Assembly: GCA_029550865.1 (NCBI GenBank)
Contig: JAKPGM010000021.1
Span: 24,649-88,648, forward strand
Source: Bacteroidota bacterium
GTDB lineage: Bacteria > Bacteroidota > Bacteroidia > Bacteroidales > DTGW01
Direction of reading: 5' to 3'
DNA length: 64,000 bases
Part shown: positions 1 through 8,514 of the stretch, one piece after another
How the letters are laid out: the number at the start of each line of letters is the position of its first letter
Position numbering within the stretch: the first letter of the stretch is position 1
Made by a program: the position numbers and the translations under genes
Notes under the pieces: generated by a model
Databases searched by the model: none
What the model was told of the DNA's origin: nothing
What the model saw: only the letters and a program-made list of their open reading frames with translations

Positions 1-1
1 G

Positions 2-1819
2 AGCATACCCCGCAGAATTCCGTTAGAAGATTTTTTTCGCAATCCTGAAAAGGCTAATTTTCAACTTTCGCCACAGGGTGATTATATCTCGTATACTGCC
101 CCTTACAAAGGTCGGATGAACTTGTTTGTACGGCCTGTTGCTGCTGATACGCCGGTACAACTCACCTTCGAAACCGATAGGGACATCAGGGCCTATTTCT
201 GGGCGAATAACCGACGTATCTTGTTTTTAAAAGATAACGGGGGCGACGAAAACTATAAATTATATGGTGTCAATATCGATGGTAGCGATTTTAAATGCCT
301 GACCGACTTTGATGGGGTTCGTACCGAAATTATCGACGACCTGGAAGATATTGAGGATGAGGTGATCATCGGTCTGAATCGTCGTAATAAAGAAATCTTC
401 GATCCCTACCGCCTGAATATCGTCACCGGTGAAATGACCCAGCTGGCCGAAAATCCTGGCAATATTCAGGGCTGGATGACCGATCACGATGGAAGATTAA
501 GGCTTGCCCTATCCGTTGATGGTACTGACGAAAGTATTCTTTACCGGGAGCATGAGCAAGATGATTTTCGAACCATACTCACTACCGACTTTCGCGAATC
601 GGTCGATCCACTTATGTTTACCTTTGATAACCGGGAGTTGTTTGCCGCATCTAATCTTGGACGAGATAAAAAAGCAATTGTCAAACTTGACCCGGCTACG
701 GGCAAAGAGATAGAGGTATTATATGAGGACCCCGATTACGACGTTACGGGGTTGGCATATTCGAAAAAAAGAAAAAAAATCACCGTTATTGCTTATCATA
801 CCTGGAAACGTAAATTGGTTTTTCTCGACGAAGAAGTAGAACGTTTGTACCGACAGCTACAGCAACATCTGGGGACGAAATACGAAATTTCACTTACGGC
901 TTCCAATAAGGAGGAAAATAAATTTATCGTGCGCACCTATAGCGACCGTTCCTTGGGTTCGTATTATTACTATGATTTTGAACGCGATTATCTTGAAAAA
1001 ATTACCGATTTAAGCCCCTGGCTTCATGAGGAGGAGCTTGCCGAGATGCAGCCCATAGAATTTCAATCGCGCGATGGGCTAACCATTCATGGTTATCTGA
1101 CCTTACCTGTAGGTCGTGAACCCAAAAACCTGCCTGTAGTGGTCAACCCGCATGGTGGACCATGGGCACGTGATGTATGGGGCTACGATTCCGAGGTTCA
1201 ATTTTTAGCCAATAGGGGCTACGCTGTACTACAAATCAACTTTCGGGGATCGACAGGGTATGGCCGTAAATTCTGGGAGGCATCATTCAAGCAATGGGGA
1301 CGCAAAATGCAGGACGACATTACCGATGGTGTCAACTGGCTGATAAAGCAAGGCATTGCCGACCCCAAGCGTATTGCCATTTATGGCGGTAGCTACGGAG
1401 GATATGCGGTATTGGCGGGCTTGTGCTTCACCCCCGACCTCTATTGCTGTGGTATCGACTACGTAGGGGTTTCCAACATTTTTACCCTATTGCAAACCAT
1501 CCCTCCTTACTGGCGGCCAGTACTTGAAATGATGTATGAGAAAATAGGACACCCCGAAAAAGATAAGGAACTGCTCATGCAGATTTCGCCCGTATTTCAT
1601 GCTGATAAAATTAAAGCCCCCTTGCTCATTGCTCAGGGCGCTAATGATCCGCGCGTCAATAAAAATGAAAGCGACCAGATGGTTGAAGCCATGAAAAAAA
1701 GAGGTGTCGAAGTGGAATATATCGTTAAAGATAATGAAGGACATGGCTTTCAAAATGAGGAAAATCGCTTTGAATTCTACCGGGCTATGGAAAAATTTCT
1801 GGAAAAACACATGCAATAA
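2..1819 (+). CDS. S9 family prolyl oligopeptidase, 5' end cut by window edge
   Basis: The reading frame is open to the left edge, so the gene starts outside the window. The ATG at 116 is internal, because the codons before it ([12 protein letters not shown]...) read as the usual N-terminus of Bacteroidota S9 peptidases. The N-terminal two thirds form the beta-propeller part. The C-terminal alpha/beta-hydrolase domain carries the nucleophile motif GGSYGG (Ser codon 1391-1393), the acid in GANDPRV (Asp codon 1646-1648) and the His in EGHGF (codon 1742-1744), so the catalytic triad is complete. The family cleaves peptides, often dipeptidyl- or acylaminoacyl-type, after gating by the propeller. 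No signal peptide can be judged because the true start is missing. It lies 12 bases before glsA, which may be co-transcribed. Confidence 0.9.
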   Translation, partial: SIPRRIPLEDFFRNPEKANFQLSPQGDYISYTAPYKGRMNLFVRPVAADTPVQLTFETDRDIRAYFWANNRRILFLKDNGGDENYKLYGVNIDGSDFKCLTDFDGVRTEIIDDLEDIEDEVIIGLNRRNKEIFDPYRLNIVTGEMTQLAENPGNIQGWMTDHDGRLRLALSVDGTDESILYREHEQDDFRTILTTDFRESVDPLMFTFDNRELFAASNLGRDKKAIVKLDPATGKEIEVLYEDPDYDVTGLAYSKKRKKITVIAYHTWKRKLVFLDEEVERLYRQLQQHLGTKYEISLTASNKEENKFIVRTYSDRSLGSYYYYDFERDYLEKITDLSPWLHEEELAEMQPIEFQSRDGLTIHGYLTLPVGREPKNLPVVVNPHGGPWARDVWGYDSEVQFLANRGYAVLQINFRGSTGYGRKFWEASFKQWGRKMQDDITDGVNWLIKQGIADPKRIAIYGGSYGGYAVLAGLCFTPDLYCCGIDYVGVSNIFTLLQTIPPYWRPVLEMMYEKIGHPEKDKELLMQISPVFHADKIKAPLLIAQGANDPRVNKNESDQMVEAMKKRGVEVEYIVKDNEGHGFQNEENRFEFYRAMEKFLEKHMQ

Positions 1820-1831
1820 AATTTCAGCGTC

Positions 1832-2650
1832 ATGCGGGTAAACGTACGCCAGGTACTCAACGACAAGAATCCAAAATTGGCACGCTGGATGCCAGGAGTG
1901 CTACTGAACTGGCTCGAACGTATCATTCACCAAAAAGAAATCAACGATTTTCTCGACAAATACGGTCATTTAACAGGTATTGAGTTTTGCAACCAGGTTA
2001 TCCAATATTTTAATGTTACAACCCACATTCGTTTTCTTGAACCTATTCCGGTAGGAGGGCGATATGTTTTTGTCTCCAACCATCCCCTTGGGGGGTTCGA
2101 CGGTATCATTCTGATGAAGCTCATTGCCGAAAATTTTGGCGATGTAAGAGTTCCTGTTAACGATATCCTGATGAATATCCCGCAATTGCGACAACTGTTT
2201 ATTCCCATCAACAAGCATGGGCATCAGAGTAAAACAGCAGCCCAGGCCATGGAGGAAACCTTTCAATCCGATATCCCTATACTTACCTTCCCTGCAGGAC
2301 TTTGTTCGCGAAAAATTAAGGGACAAATAAGAGACCTGGAATGGAAAAAAAACTTCGTGGTAAAAGCCATTGAAAGCAAGCGCGACATTGTTCCTATATA
2401 TTTTGAAGGAAGGAATAGCGATTTTTTTTATAATCTTTCTAATCTACGTAAAAAATTGGGCATAAAAGCCAACATTGAAATGATTTTTTTGGTCGATGAA
2501 ATGTTTCGTCATCGAAATAAAACTTTTGAGGTATATGTTGGCAAAATTATCCCCCATACCAGTCTCGACAAAAGCAAAAACGCTCATGAGTTGGCACAGG
2601 AAATACGTAAACATATTTACAATATACCGTTAAGTTTTTCTGAAATTTAA
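1832..2650 (+). CDS. glsA: GlsA/OlsA-like O-acyltransferase (PlsC fold)
   Basis: A 272-residue lysophospholipid-type acyltransferase. The catalytic motif is NHPLGGFDG near residue 85, so His and Asp are five residues apart, as in the hemolysin/OlsA branch, unlike the H(X)4D of classical PlsC. FPAGLCSR near residue 150 is the glycerol-phosphate-type binding block. In Bacteroides the GlsA/GlsB pair makes glycine lipids: GlsB N-acylates the amino acid with a 3-hydroxy fatty acid and GlsA adds the second acyl chain. A GNAT-type partner follows 28 bases downstream, which supports that role. Whether the head group is glycine or ornithine cannot be read from the sequence. Probably membrane-associated at the cytoplasmic face. 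Confidence 0.82.
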   Translation: MRVNVRQVLNDKNPKLARWMPGVLLNWLERIIHQKEINDFLDKYGHLTGIEFCNQVIQYFNVTTHIRFLEPIPVGGRYVFVSNHPLGGFDGIILMKLIAENFGDVRVPVNDILMNIPQLRQLFIPINKHGHQSKTAAQAMEETFQSDIPILTFPAGLCSRKIKGQIRDLEWKKNFVVKAIESKRDIVPIYFEGRNSDFFYNLSNLRKKLGIKANIEMIFLVDEMFRHRNKTFEVYVGKIIPHTSLDKSKNAHELAQEIRKHIYNIPLSFSEI

Positions 2651-2678
2651 TAATTTTGTTGCAGGAAACGACTTCCAC

Positions 2679-3650
2679 ATGAAACAAAAAGAGATAATAC
2701 CGCCTGTTGCGCCCGAACTTATAGAGCAGGAGCTAACAGAAGACAAATTTGTTCGAAAAACCAATTATGGGGGAAATCTTTTATATATAGTTACAGCCCA
2801 TGATTCACCTAACACCATGCGCGAAATAGGATGGCTGCGCGAAATTTCGTTCCGACACGCAGGCGGAGGGACAGGGGCTGAAATGGATATCGATGAATTC
2901 GATACCTCCGACGACCCCTATCATCAGTTAATTGTGTGGGATCCTCAGCATCGTGAAATACTGGGAGGATATCGTTTTTATGTGCCCAATAAAAATGACA
3001 AAGGTAGCGATATCGTTAAGCGTTTGTCGACCTCTCATTTATTCCGTTTTTCCGAGAAATTTATCAACGAATACTTACCCTATACCATCGAGCTCGGTCG
3101 TTCATTTGTGCAGCCAGCCTATCAAAGCACCAACCGGATGCGAAAGGGGATTTATGCGCTCGACAACCTGTGGGATGGCCTGGGTGCCTTACTGGTTCAT
3201 AATCCCGACAAAAAATACTTTTTTGGTAAGGTAACCATGTACACCCATTTTAATAAGTATGCGCGTAACCTCATCCTGTATTTCTTAAAAAAACATTTTG
3301 GCGATAAAGAAGGGCTGGTAACCCCCCTCGAAAATATGGAGTTGAAAATTGATTGGAACGAGGAGGAAATGGCAAAGATATTTAACGGGTCCAATTACAA
3401 GGAAAATTATAAAATTCTTTCGCGGTTGGTACGTGCACATCACGAAAACATTCCCCCACTCATCAATGCATACATGAACCTCTCGCCATCGATGCGCACC
3501 TTTGGAACAGTTATCAATCATTACTTCGGAGGGGTAGAAGAAACAGGAATCCTTATTACGATTGCCGACCTGTATCCCGAGAAAGTACAACGGCATGTTT
3601 CCACTTACAAACGCGTTCGTTACTTTTTACGGAAAGATAAAATGTTTTAA
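2679..3650 (+). CDS. glsB: GlsB/OlsB-like N-acyltransferase (GNAT, hemolysin family)
   Basis: A 323-residue protein of the hemolysin-like acyl-ACP N-acyltransferase family. The GNAT core covers roughly residues 40-200 (GWLREISFRHAGGGTG, the substrate loop EMDIDEFD, then IELGRSFVQPAYQ). The family transfers a 3-hydroxyacyl group from acyl-ACP to the amino group of ornithine or glycine as the first step of aminolipid synthesis. It directly follows glsA, so the two make a complete lyso-lipid plus O-acylation pathway. A helical C-terminal extension of about 100 residues is typical of the Bacteroidota members. The start ATG at 2679 fits the conserved N-terminus and no better start is seen. No terminator was found before the convergent Rrf2 gene. 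Confidence 0.82.
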   Translation: MKQKEIIPPVAPELIEQELTEDKFVRKTNYGGNLLYIVTAHDSPNTMREIGWLREISFRHAGGGTGAEMDIDEFDTSDDPYHQLIVWDPQHREILGGYRFYVPNKNDKGSDIVKRLSTSHLFRFSEKFINEYLPYTIELGRSFVQPAYQSTNRMRKGIYALDNLWDGLGALLVHNPDKKYFFGKVTMYTHFNKYARNLILYFLKKHFGDKEGLVTPLENMELKIDWNEEEMAKIFNGSNYKENYKILSRLVRAHHENIPPLINAYMNLSPSMRTFGTVINHYFGGVEETGILITIADLYPEKVQRHVSTYKRVRYFLRKDKMF

Positions 3651-3707
3651 TGGCCAATACCTTTTAGTTCTATTTTCCTTCTTAATAAAATATTGTAAGC
3701 TGCTGGA

Positions 3708-4109
3708 CTAAATATAATCCAGGAGGGTGTGCTGTTGCATGTAATTTTTAAAGCTCTGTGATAAATCGTAAACGATGTTATTTAAAAAACATTGACCGAA
3801 GTTGCAAACAGGTTTTTCCATAGGGCATTTACTCTCAGTAATCTTTCCCTCAATGGCCTCATATATTTCCAGTAGAGTAACTTCTTCGGGTTTGCGGAGT
3901 AAATAAAAACCCCCGCTGGGTCCCCGTAACGAACTTACATATCCTTCCTTTGCCAGGCGCTGCATTACCTTGGCAATATGATGCCGTGACGAGTGGGTAG
4001 CTTCGGCTATTTGATCTACATTGATATACTTATCTTTATGCCTGGCCATTAAAATCATGGCGTGCAGGGCTATTGAGGCTGCTTCGGAAAGCGTAACAAT
4101 TTTGGCCAT
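3708..4109 (-). CDS. Rrf2 family transcriptional regulator
   Basis: A 133-residue Rrf2 protein. The N-terminal winged helix includes EATHSSRHHIAKVMQRLAK as the recognition segment and the family signature GYVSSLRGPSGGF near residues 57-69. Three cysteines in KCPMEKPVCNFGQC (spacing C-x6-C-x4-C) sit where IscR/NsrR-type members bind a [2Fe-2S] or [4Fe-4S] cluster, so it is a plausible redox, Fe-S or NO sensor. It is divergent from the small Cys protein and the ech operon, which makes those genes candidate targets. A TAATTTTG -7 box and an adjacent palindrome just upstream suggest autoregulation. The link to the hydrogenase is inferred from position only. Confidence 0.88.
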   Translation of the reverse strand: MAKIVTLSEAASIALHAMILMARHKDKYINVDQIAEATHSSRHHIAKVMQRLAKEGYVSSLRGPSGGFYLLRKPEEVTLLEIYEAIEGKITESKCPMEKPVCNFGQCFLNNIVYDLSQSFKNYMQQHTLLDYI

Positions 4110-4119
4110 AATGATACAA

Positions 4120-4131
4120 GTATTTCGATAC
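4120..4131. promoter_or_regulatory. Candidate Rrf2 operator (palindrome)
   Basis: GTATTTCGATAC: the GTAT and ATAC arms form an inverted repeat around a 4-base centre. It lies 10 bases upstream of the Rrf2 start and directly downstream of that gene's -7 box, so a bound repressor would cover the start of transcription. The arrangement fits autorepression; no binding evidence is available. Confidence 0.35.
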
Positions 4132-4139
4132 CAAAATTA
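4132..4139 (-). promoter_or_regulatory. Bacteroidota -7 box for the Rrf2 gene
   Basis: On the minus strand this reads TAATTTTG, a match to the TAnnTTTG element. It is 22 bases upstream of the start codon. A matching TTG about 23 bases further upstream (4163-4165) is a loose -33 candidate. Confidence 0.45.
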
Positions 4140-4323
4140 TTATTTTTTTGACATAAAACACGCAACAAAACGATAGTATTTTTTTAACAAAAATGCGTAT
4201 TTCGCCCAATAACTCCTTCTTCCGTCAATCGTATCCATACAAAAAAACACATCGAAATTAACTGTAAAGGTGCTATGTAAAATAGTAGGCTGTGTGATAA
4301 TGATAAACTGTAAAATCAACGCT

Positions 4324-4581
4324 ATGAAACGAATGAAACAATTGAAGGCCAGTGTTGAAGACGAGGAAATTATTCAACAGGGAATGTTTTATTGTCCATA
4401 CGGGCGAGAGAACTATCGTTGCTTCTTTTTATGGCTACAAAAACGTACCTTGCAGGAAAAAATGGAATGGTACAACAAGCTTACCCCCAAAGATAAACGA
4501 GAATTGCTACAATGCCATCGCGGATGTACAGATGGTAGGCCCATGCCTCTCGACCGGATTCGATGGATACAACATAATTAA
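4324..4581 (+). CDS. Small Cys-containing protein of unknown function
   Basis: An 85-residue protein if started at the ATG at 4324; an in-frame start at 4270 would add 18 residues of poor quality. Four cysteines lie in two groups, YCPYGRENYRC (C-x8-C) and QCHRGC (C-x3-C), separated by a charged, helical stretch (RTLQEKMEWYNKLTPKDKRE). That pattern could bind metal or a cluster, but no family was recognised. The gene sits between the divergent Rrf2 regulator and echA. A different frame over the same bases (4352-4624) has poorer, less polar-helical composition and is taken as a shadow. Real-gene status rests on residue composition and placement. Confidence 0.5.
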   Translation: MKRMKQLKASVEDEEIIQQGMFYCPYGRENYRCFFLWLQKRTLQEKMEWYNKLTPKDKRELLQCHRGCTDGRPMPLDRIRWIQHN

Positions 4582-4687
4582 AGTCTTGCCAGAACTTTAT
4601 CGTACGAAAATTAACATGCTATAAAATAACCAATTTGATAAAACATTTCAGAATGTTTCTAAATTAGCCTTTTCGGTTAATTTCTGG

Positions 4688-4717
4688 TTTGTGGTATGAT
4701 GCAAATGCATAAATTTG
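4688..4717 (+). promoter_or_regulatory. Promoter of the ech operon (TTTG-N18-TAAATTTG)
   Basis: TTTG at 4688-4691 and TAAATTTG at 4710-4717 are separated by 18 bases, a good fit to the Bacteroidota -33/-7 promoter. Transcription would start near 4724, just before the ATG at 4747. This rules out the longer echA reading from 4696, which would begin upstream of the transcript. Confidence 0.65.
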
Positions 4718-4721
4718 CATC
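4698..4721. promoter_or_regulatory. Palindromic operator candidate over the ech -7 box
   Basis: The arms GATGCAAAT (4698-4706) and ATTTGCATC (4713-4721) are perfect 9-base inverted repeats with a 6-base centre. The site covers the spacer and the whole -7 element, so a protein bound here would block transcription. Because the right arm is followed by TTTT it could instead be a weak hairpin terminator, but its fusion with the promoter favours an operator. Confidence 0.55.
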
Positions 4722-4746
4722 TTTTAAAAACAAAAACCACAGTTCC

Positions 4747-6618
4747 ATGAATTGGCTATTTTATAGTTTGTTTTTGATTCCCCTGATTGTGAGTGGGTTA
4801 ATACTCGTTTTGCCTAAAAAGATTAATCAGGCACTTATTATTATCACCGCTGCAGTACTTTCTGGAATATCGCTGTATTTGTTTGGTAGTGTCCACCAGT
4901 CTGTTGCCCTCCAGGTGCCAGATATTATTAACCAGCTGGTAGCAGGTGTGGATATTTTACTGCTGCTGTATTTTGGTTTTATTGCAGTAAAGCATCGCAA
5001 TGTGTTGGTGGGTATACTCAGCATATTGCAGCTTGCTGGGGTTGTTTATGCATTATCTATTGCACCGCATCATTCAATCCCACAATTTTACATCGACCGA
5101 CTCAGCCTGATGATGTTTCTGCTTATCAACATTGTCAGCGGTATCATTGCTATATACGCCATACGCTATATTGACGAAGAGCATTGCAGTGAGGGAAGAA
5201 AGAAATTTTTTCTTTCCGTTATCATGTGGTTTATTGGGGTAATGAACATGATAGTTTCGGCCGATAATCTCGAATATTTCTTCCTATTTTTCGAGCTTAC
5301 CACCCTGGCTTCATTTCTACTTATTGGATTCCGTAAAGACGAGATATCGATTCGTAATGCACTCAATGCATTATGGATGAATCAGATAGGTGGCGTAGCG
5401 ATTTTAGGCGCTATCATTTATGCTATTTACACCCCCGAATATCAGCAGGTTACCTTCAGCGGCTTATTGAACAATGTATCCGCCACAGGCTTATTGCTAC
5501 CTTTTGCCCTATTGGCTGTTGCTGCTTTAATCAAAGGTGCACAGATGCCTTTTAGTAGTTGGCTCTTAGGCGCTATGGTTGCGCCTACGCCTGTGAGTGC
5601 GCTACTCCATTCATCTACCATGGTTAAAATAGCACCATTTGTTATACTTCGTATATCGCCGGCTATTAAGGATACGCAGGTAGCTACAGTCATCATGCTA
5701 CTTACTGCGTTTGTGTTTCTGGTAGCTGCCATCAGCGCTCTCTCGCAGGATACTTTTAAACGCATACTGGCCTACTCTACAATATCGTTGTTGGGACTGA
5801 TGTGTTTGTTAGCTGCTGCAGGGAGTGAAACTGCTATCACCGCCGCACTGCTACTCATTATTTTTCATGGTGTATCAAAGTGCATGCTATTCCTTAATGC
5901 GGGCATCATCGAACACGTATATCATTATAAGGAAACCAGTCAGATGGACCGTCTGGGTGAATTGGGACCTTTTACTGCACTGGCAGTGGCCATAGGTTTT
6001 ATGTCGCTTCTGCTTCCCCCTTTCGGAGGTTTCATAGGGAAATGGTTTAGTATCGAAAGTATTGGATCGGCACTGCCATCGATAAAACTTACGGGGGCGC
6101 TCATCATTGCAGCTATGGCTATTGGTGGTGCAGTAATGGCATTATTGTATTTTAAGGTCACGGGAGTACTTTTTGCCCGCAGCGGCGAACAGGAAACTAT
6201 TCGATTTGAAAATACGCATCCGCTTTACCGATCGAGCATCATCATCCTCCTTTTCCTTATCATTGGGGGGATGCTGGCATTACCCTTTTTAATTCCATCG
6301 CTTTTTGCGCCCGTAGCATCGGCTATTACGCAAACCAGCATTATCTGTGAATTTCGATCATGGGCGTTGTATCTCAATCAACTTGCATTGCCTTTAATAC
6401 CCATGCTAATAGCTTTCCTTGTTTTACCCCTTACCATCATTGTTTCGATGTTTATCCATTTCCGTAGGGTCGATCGTGTGAAGGAATACACCTGTGGGGA
6501 AAAAGTGGAGTATCGTTTTTCATCGTTATATTTTTCTACCGAAAAAGCCATGCCCTATTACATTGTAATTGGAGGCATATTTTTCGTTGCATTAGTTTTT
6601 GTTGGTGGAATGTTATAA
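4747..6618 (+). CDS. echA: Ech hydrogenase subunit EchA (NuoL/MrpA-like antiporter)
   Basis: A 623-residue polytopic inner-membrane protein of the proton-antiporter family shared by NuoL, MrpA and EchA. The core signature is present: the FELTTLASFLLIGF segment with the conserved Glu, and KGAQMPFSSWLLGAMVAPTPVSALLHSS carried on TM helices 7-8 in split form. It should conduct H+ or Na+ driven by hydrogen chemistry in the peripheral arm. The ATG at 4747 was chosen because the promoter -7 box lies at 4710-4717 and the hydrophobic N-terminus begins here. It is the first gene of a six-gene operon in the classic echABCDEF order. The C-terminus reaches echB with a gap of 22 bases. Only one antiporter-like subunit is present, unlike complex I. 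Confidence 0.88.
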   Translation: MNWLFYSLFLIPLIVSGLILVLPKKINQALIIITAAVLSGISLYLFGSVHQSVALQVPDIINQLVAGVDILLLLYFGFIAVKHRNVLVGILSILQLAGVVYALSIAPHHSIPQFYIDRLSLMMFLLINIVSGIIAIYAIRYIDEEHCSEGRKKFFLSVIMWFIGVMNMIVSADNLEYFFLFFELTTLASFLLIGFRKDEISIRNALNALWMNQIGGVAILGAIIYAIYTPEYQQVTFSGLLNNVSATGLLLPFALLAVAALIKGAQMPFSSWLLGAMVAPTPVSALLHSSTMVKIAPFVILRISPAIKDTQVATVIMLLTAFVFLVAAISALSQDTFKRILAYSTISLLGLMCLLAAAGSETAITAALLLIIFHGVSKCMLFLNAGIIEHVYHYKETSQMDRLGELGPFTALAVAIGFMSLLLPPFGGFIGKWFSIESIGSALPSIKLTGALIIAAMAIGGAVMALLYFKVTGVLFARSGEQETIRFENTHPLYRSSIIILLFLIIGGMLALPFLIPSLFAPVASAITQTSIICEFRSWALYLNQLALPLIPMLIAFLVLPLTIIVSMFIHFRRVDRVKEYTCGEKVEYRFSSLYFSTEKAMPYYIVIGGIFFVALVFVGGML

Positions 6619-6640
6619 GGTCAAATCTAAGGTCATACAT

Positions 6641-7477
6641 ATGAATAAAATTCTTTTTGCCGTTATTTTTATCGTATTGGCGCCCATTTTGGGAGGTCTC
6701 ATCTATGGGATAGAAAGAAAAATTAAAGCTCGGATGCAACAGCGCATAGGGCCACCTATTTTACAGCCTTTTTACGATTTTTTTAAGCTTGCTCAGAAGC
6801 GTACTTTCATCGTACACTCTACGCATGCTTTTCTGGGTATTATGCATTTTGTTTCACTTTGGTTTGCCCTGGCTGTGTTGGTATTCGGGGGCGACTTTAT
6901 CCTGGTCATTTACCTGCATCTATTGTCAACAGCCTTGTTAATCATTGCAGGGTATAGTACACGTTCGGTATTCAGTCATCTGGGCTCGAACCGACTGGCT
7001 ATCTCGGCACTCGCTTACGAACCAGTGCTTATCCTCATTGCAGTTTCACTTTACATGGTTACCGGGAGTTTCAACATTTCTTCCATTACCAATCTTGAGG
7101 AACCCTTGCTGGTGAAAATGCCGCTGGCTTTTATCGCTTTACTGTTGGTATTGCCCATTAAGCTTAAAAAATCGCCTTTCGATGTTGCAGAAGCTCATCA
7201 GGAAATTACTGGTGGTGCTGAAATTGAATATTCTGGTATTTTTTACGAATTCCTGTATACGGCAAAATGGCTTGACTATATTTTTGCCTATGCGCTTGTT
7301 TATCTTTTTGTTTCTTCAAACATTTTTCTGGCAATTACCGTATTAATCCTGACATTTCTGTTAATCAATGCAGTGGACAATTCGACTGCCCGTGTCGATT
7401 ACAAGCAGATGTTGAAGTTTACCTTCTGGACTGCTCTGCCAGCTGCCTTGATTAACCTGTTGTGGGTAACCTTATAA
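6641..7477 (+). CDS. echB: Ech hydrogenase subunit EchB (NuoH-like)
   Basis: A 278-residue membrane protein with about eight hydrophobic segments. It has the NuoH/EchB hallmarks GIERKIKARMQQRIGPP near the N-terminus, and AEAHQEITGGAEIEYSG, the acidic loop that couples the hydrogenase module to the membrane arm. It anchors the EchCDEF peripheral part and probably forms part of the ion path. The ATG at 6641 is used because the earlier in-frame starts lie before the conserved membrane start. It follows echA closely and precedes echC by 11 bases. Confidence 0.9.
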   Translation: MNKILFAVIFIVLAPILGGLIYGIERKIKARMQQRIGPPILQPFYDFFKLAQKRTFIVHSTHAFLGIMHFVSLWFALAVLVFGGDFILVIYLHLLSTALLIIAGYSTRSVFSHLGSNRLAISALAYEPVLILIAVSLYMVTGSFNISSITNLEEPLLVKMPLAFIALLLVLPIKLKKSPFDVAEAHQEITGGAEIEYSGIFYEFLYTAKWLDYIFAYALVYLFVSSNIFLAITVLILTFLLINAVDNSTARVDYKQMLKFTFWTALPAALINLLWVTL

Positions 7478-7488
7478 TTTGAAAATGT

Positions 7489-8007
7489 ATGGAATTGAAG
7501 CTGTATCGTAAAAAGTCGCCATGGATACTTCACTATAATGCAGGAAGTTGTAATGGCTGTGACATTGAGATATTAGCCTGTTTATCGCCCAAGTACGATG
7601 TAGAGCGATTTGGGATGATAAACACGGGCAATCCCAAGCAATCGGATATTCTCCTTATTACAGGACCTGTGACCAAGCGTTCGCGCGAACGATTAGTAGA
7701 AATATATGCCCAGATGCCCGAACCAAAAGTAGTTATATGTTGTGGTTCGTGTGCTTCAACGGGCGGTGTTTTCCGGGAAATGTATAATATCGAGGGGGGC
7801 GTCGATCAAGTTATACCCGTCGATGTATATGTGCCTGGTTGTGCCTGCCGACCCGAACAAATTATTGACGGCGTAGTAGCGGCGCTCGAAATTCTGGAAA
7901 AGAAAACTAAAGCTATCGAAAAACCTCTGCGTTACGCTAATGACGTTAAGGAAGAAAATGAACAAGTTAACCGGCGCATCCTACCCGGAACAGTACTCAA
8001 TAAATAA
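7489..8007 (+). CDS. echC: Ech hydrogenase small subunit EchC (NuoB-like)
   Basis: A 172-residue small [NiFe]-hydrogenase subunit of the group 4/NuoB type. The ligands of the proximal [4Fe-4S] cluster are all visible: GSCNGCD near residue 20, CGSCASTGG near residue 87 and VPGCACRP near residue 123. It passes electrons between the Ni-Fe site of EchE and the EchF clusters. There is no Tat signal, as expected for a cytoplasm-facing enzyme. The tail after about residue 145 is charged and variable. The next operon gene follows after an unusually long 163-base gap. Confidence 0.93.
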   Translation: MELKLYRKKSPWILHYNAGSCNGCDIEILACLSPKYDVERFGMINTGNPKQSDILLITGPVTKRSRERLVEIYAQMPEPKVVICCGSCASTGGVFREMYNIEGGVDQVIPVDVYVPGCACRPEQIIDGVVAALEILEKKTKAIEKPLRYANDVKEENEQVNRRILPGTVLNK

Positions 8008-8054
8008 GTTAATTCCTTGATAATGAGGAATAAAAAAGTAACATTATGAAACGA

Positions 8055-8126
8055 ACATGTAAGGCGATATTGACAAACAGGCATATAAATTTTACTTCAT
8101 GCCTACCGATGTTGCCTCTTACATGT
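8055..8126 (+). repeat. Imperfect inverted repeat in the echC-echD gap
   Basis: ACATGTAAGGC at 8055-8065 pairs with GCCTCTTACATGT at 8114-8126, with a two-base bulge and a 48-base loop. In RNA this would be an intra-operon hairpin that could tune echD translation or mark an RNA-processing site. The same bases also hold a 42-codon frame (ATG at 8046) whose stop overlaps the echD start as ATGA. That peptide (MKRTCKAILTN...) has no recognised family and may only serve translational coupling. Confidence 0.45.
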
Positions 8127-8170
8127 AAGTGTAAAAGACCATTTAGAAACATTTTAAAAACTATATTCGG

Positions 8171-8509
8171 ATGAGACGAATAGACCTTCCCCTGGATAAG
8201 GTTGTAGAAGAAATCGGGAAATTTTACCAATTCGATAAGCATCATTTCATTGTGATGAATGCTGTTGATCTGGGCGACTCGATTGAGCTACAATGGTTTT
8301 TTGCCGATTATGCAGCTCCTGGCGAGGTAACTATGTTTGCAGCCAGGTCGGATGCTTCGCAGTTGATTCCCAGTATTACCAGTGTGGTTCCCTCGGCCTG
8401 GGTAGCAGAAGCCGAATTGGTTGACCTGATGGGTATTAACATTGAAAATGCTAAAAAAGGTTTTGTTCTTGAAGAAGATTTTGAAGGTGCACCTTTAAGA
8501 AAGAAATAA
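8171..8509 (+). CDS. echD: Ech hydrogenase subunit EchD (NuoC-like)
   Basis: A 112-residue, short NuoC/30-kDa-type subunit, close to the size usual for EchD. The segment VPSAWVAEAELVDLMGINIEN matches the C-terminal part of the NuoC family (the WxERExxDMxGI block of complex I). It is thought to be structural, bridging EchC and EchE. It binds no cofactor. Gene order (after echC, six bases before echE) confirms the assignment more than the sequence alone does. Confidence 0.88.
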   Translation: MRRIDLPLDKVVEEIGKFYQFDKHHFIVMNAVDLGDSIELQWFFADYAAPGEVTMFAARSDASQLIPSITSVVPSAWVAEAELVDLMGINIENAKKGFVLEEDFEGAPLRKK

Positions 8510-8514
8510 TAACT

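Noticed and set aside
4352..4624. Alternative 90-codon plus frame over the small Cys protein
   Set aside because: Different frame with poorer composition; the frame ending at 4581 has the better helical and Cys pattern.
4696..4746. Upstream start for EchA at 4696
   Set aside because: It lies inside the promoter and palindrome, upstream of the predicted transcription start, and adds no conserved residues.
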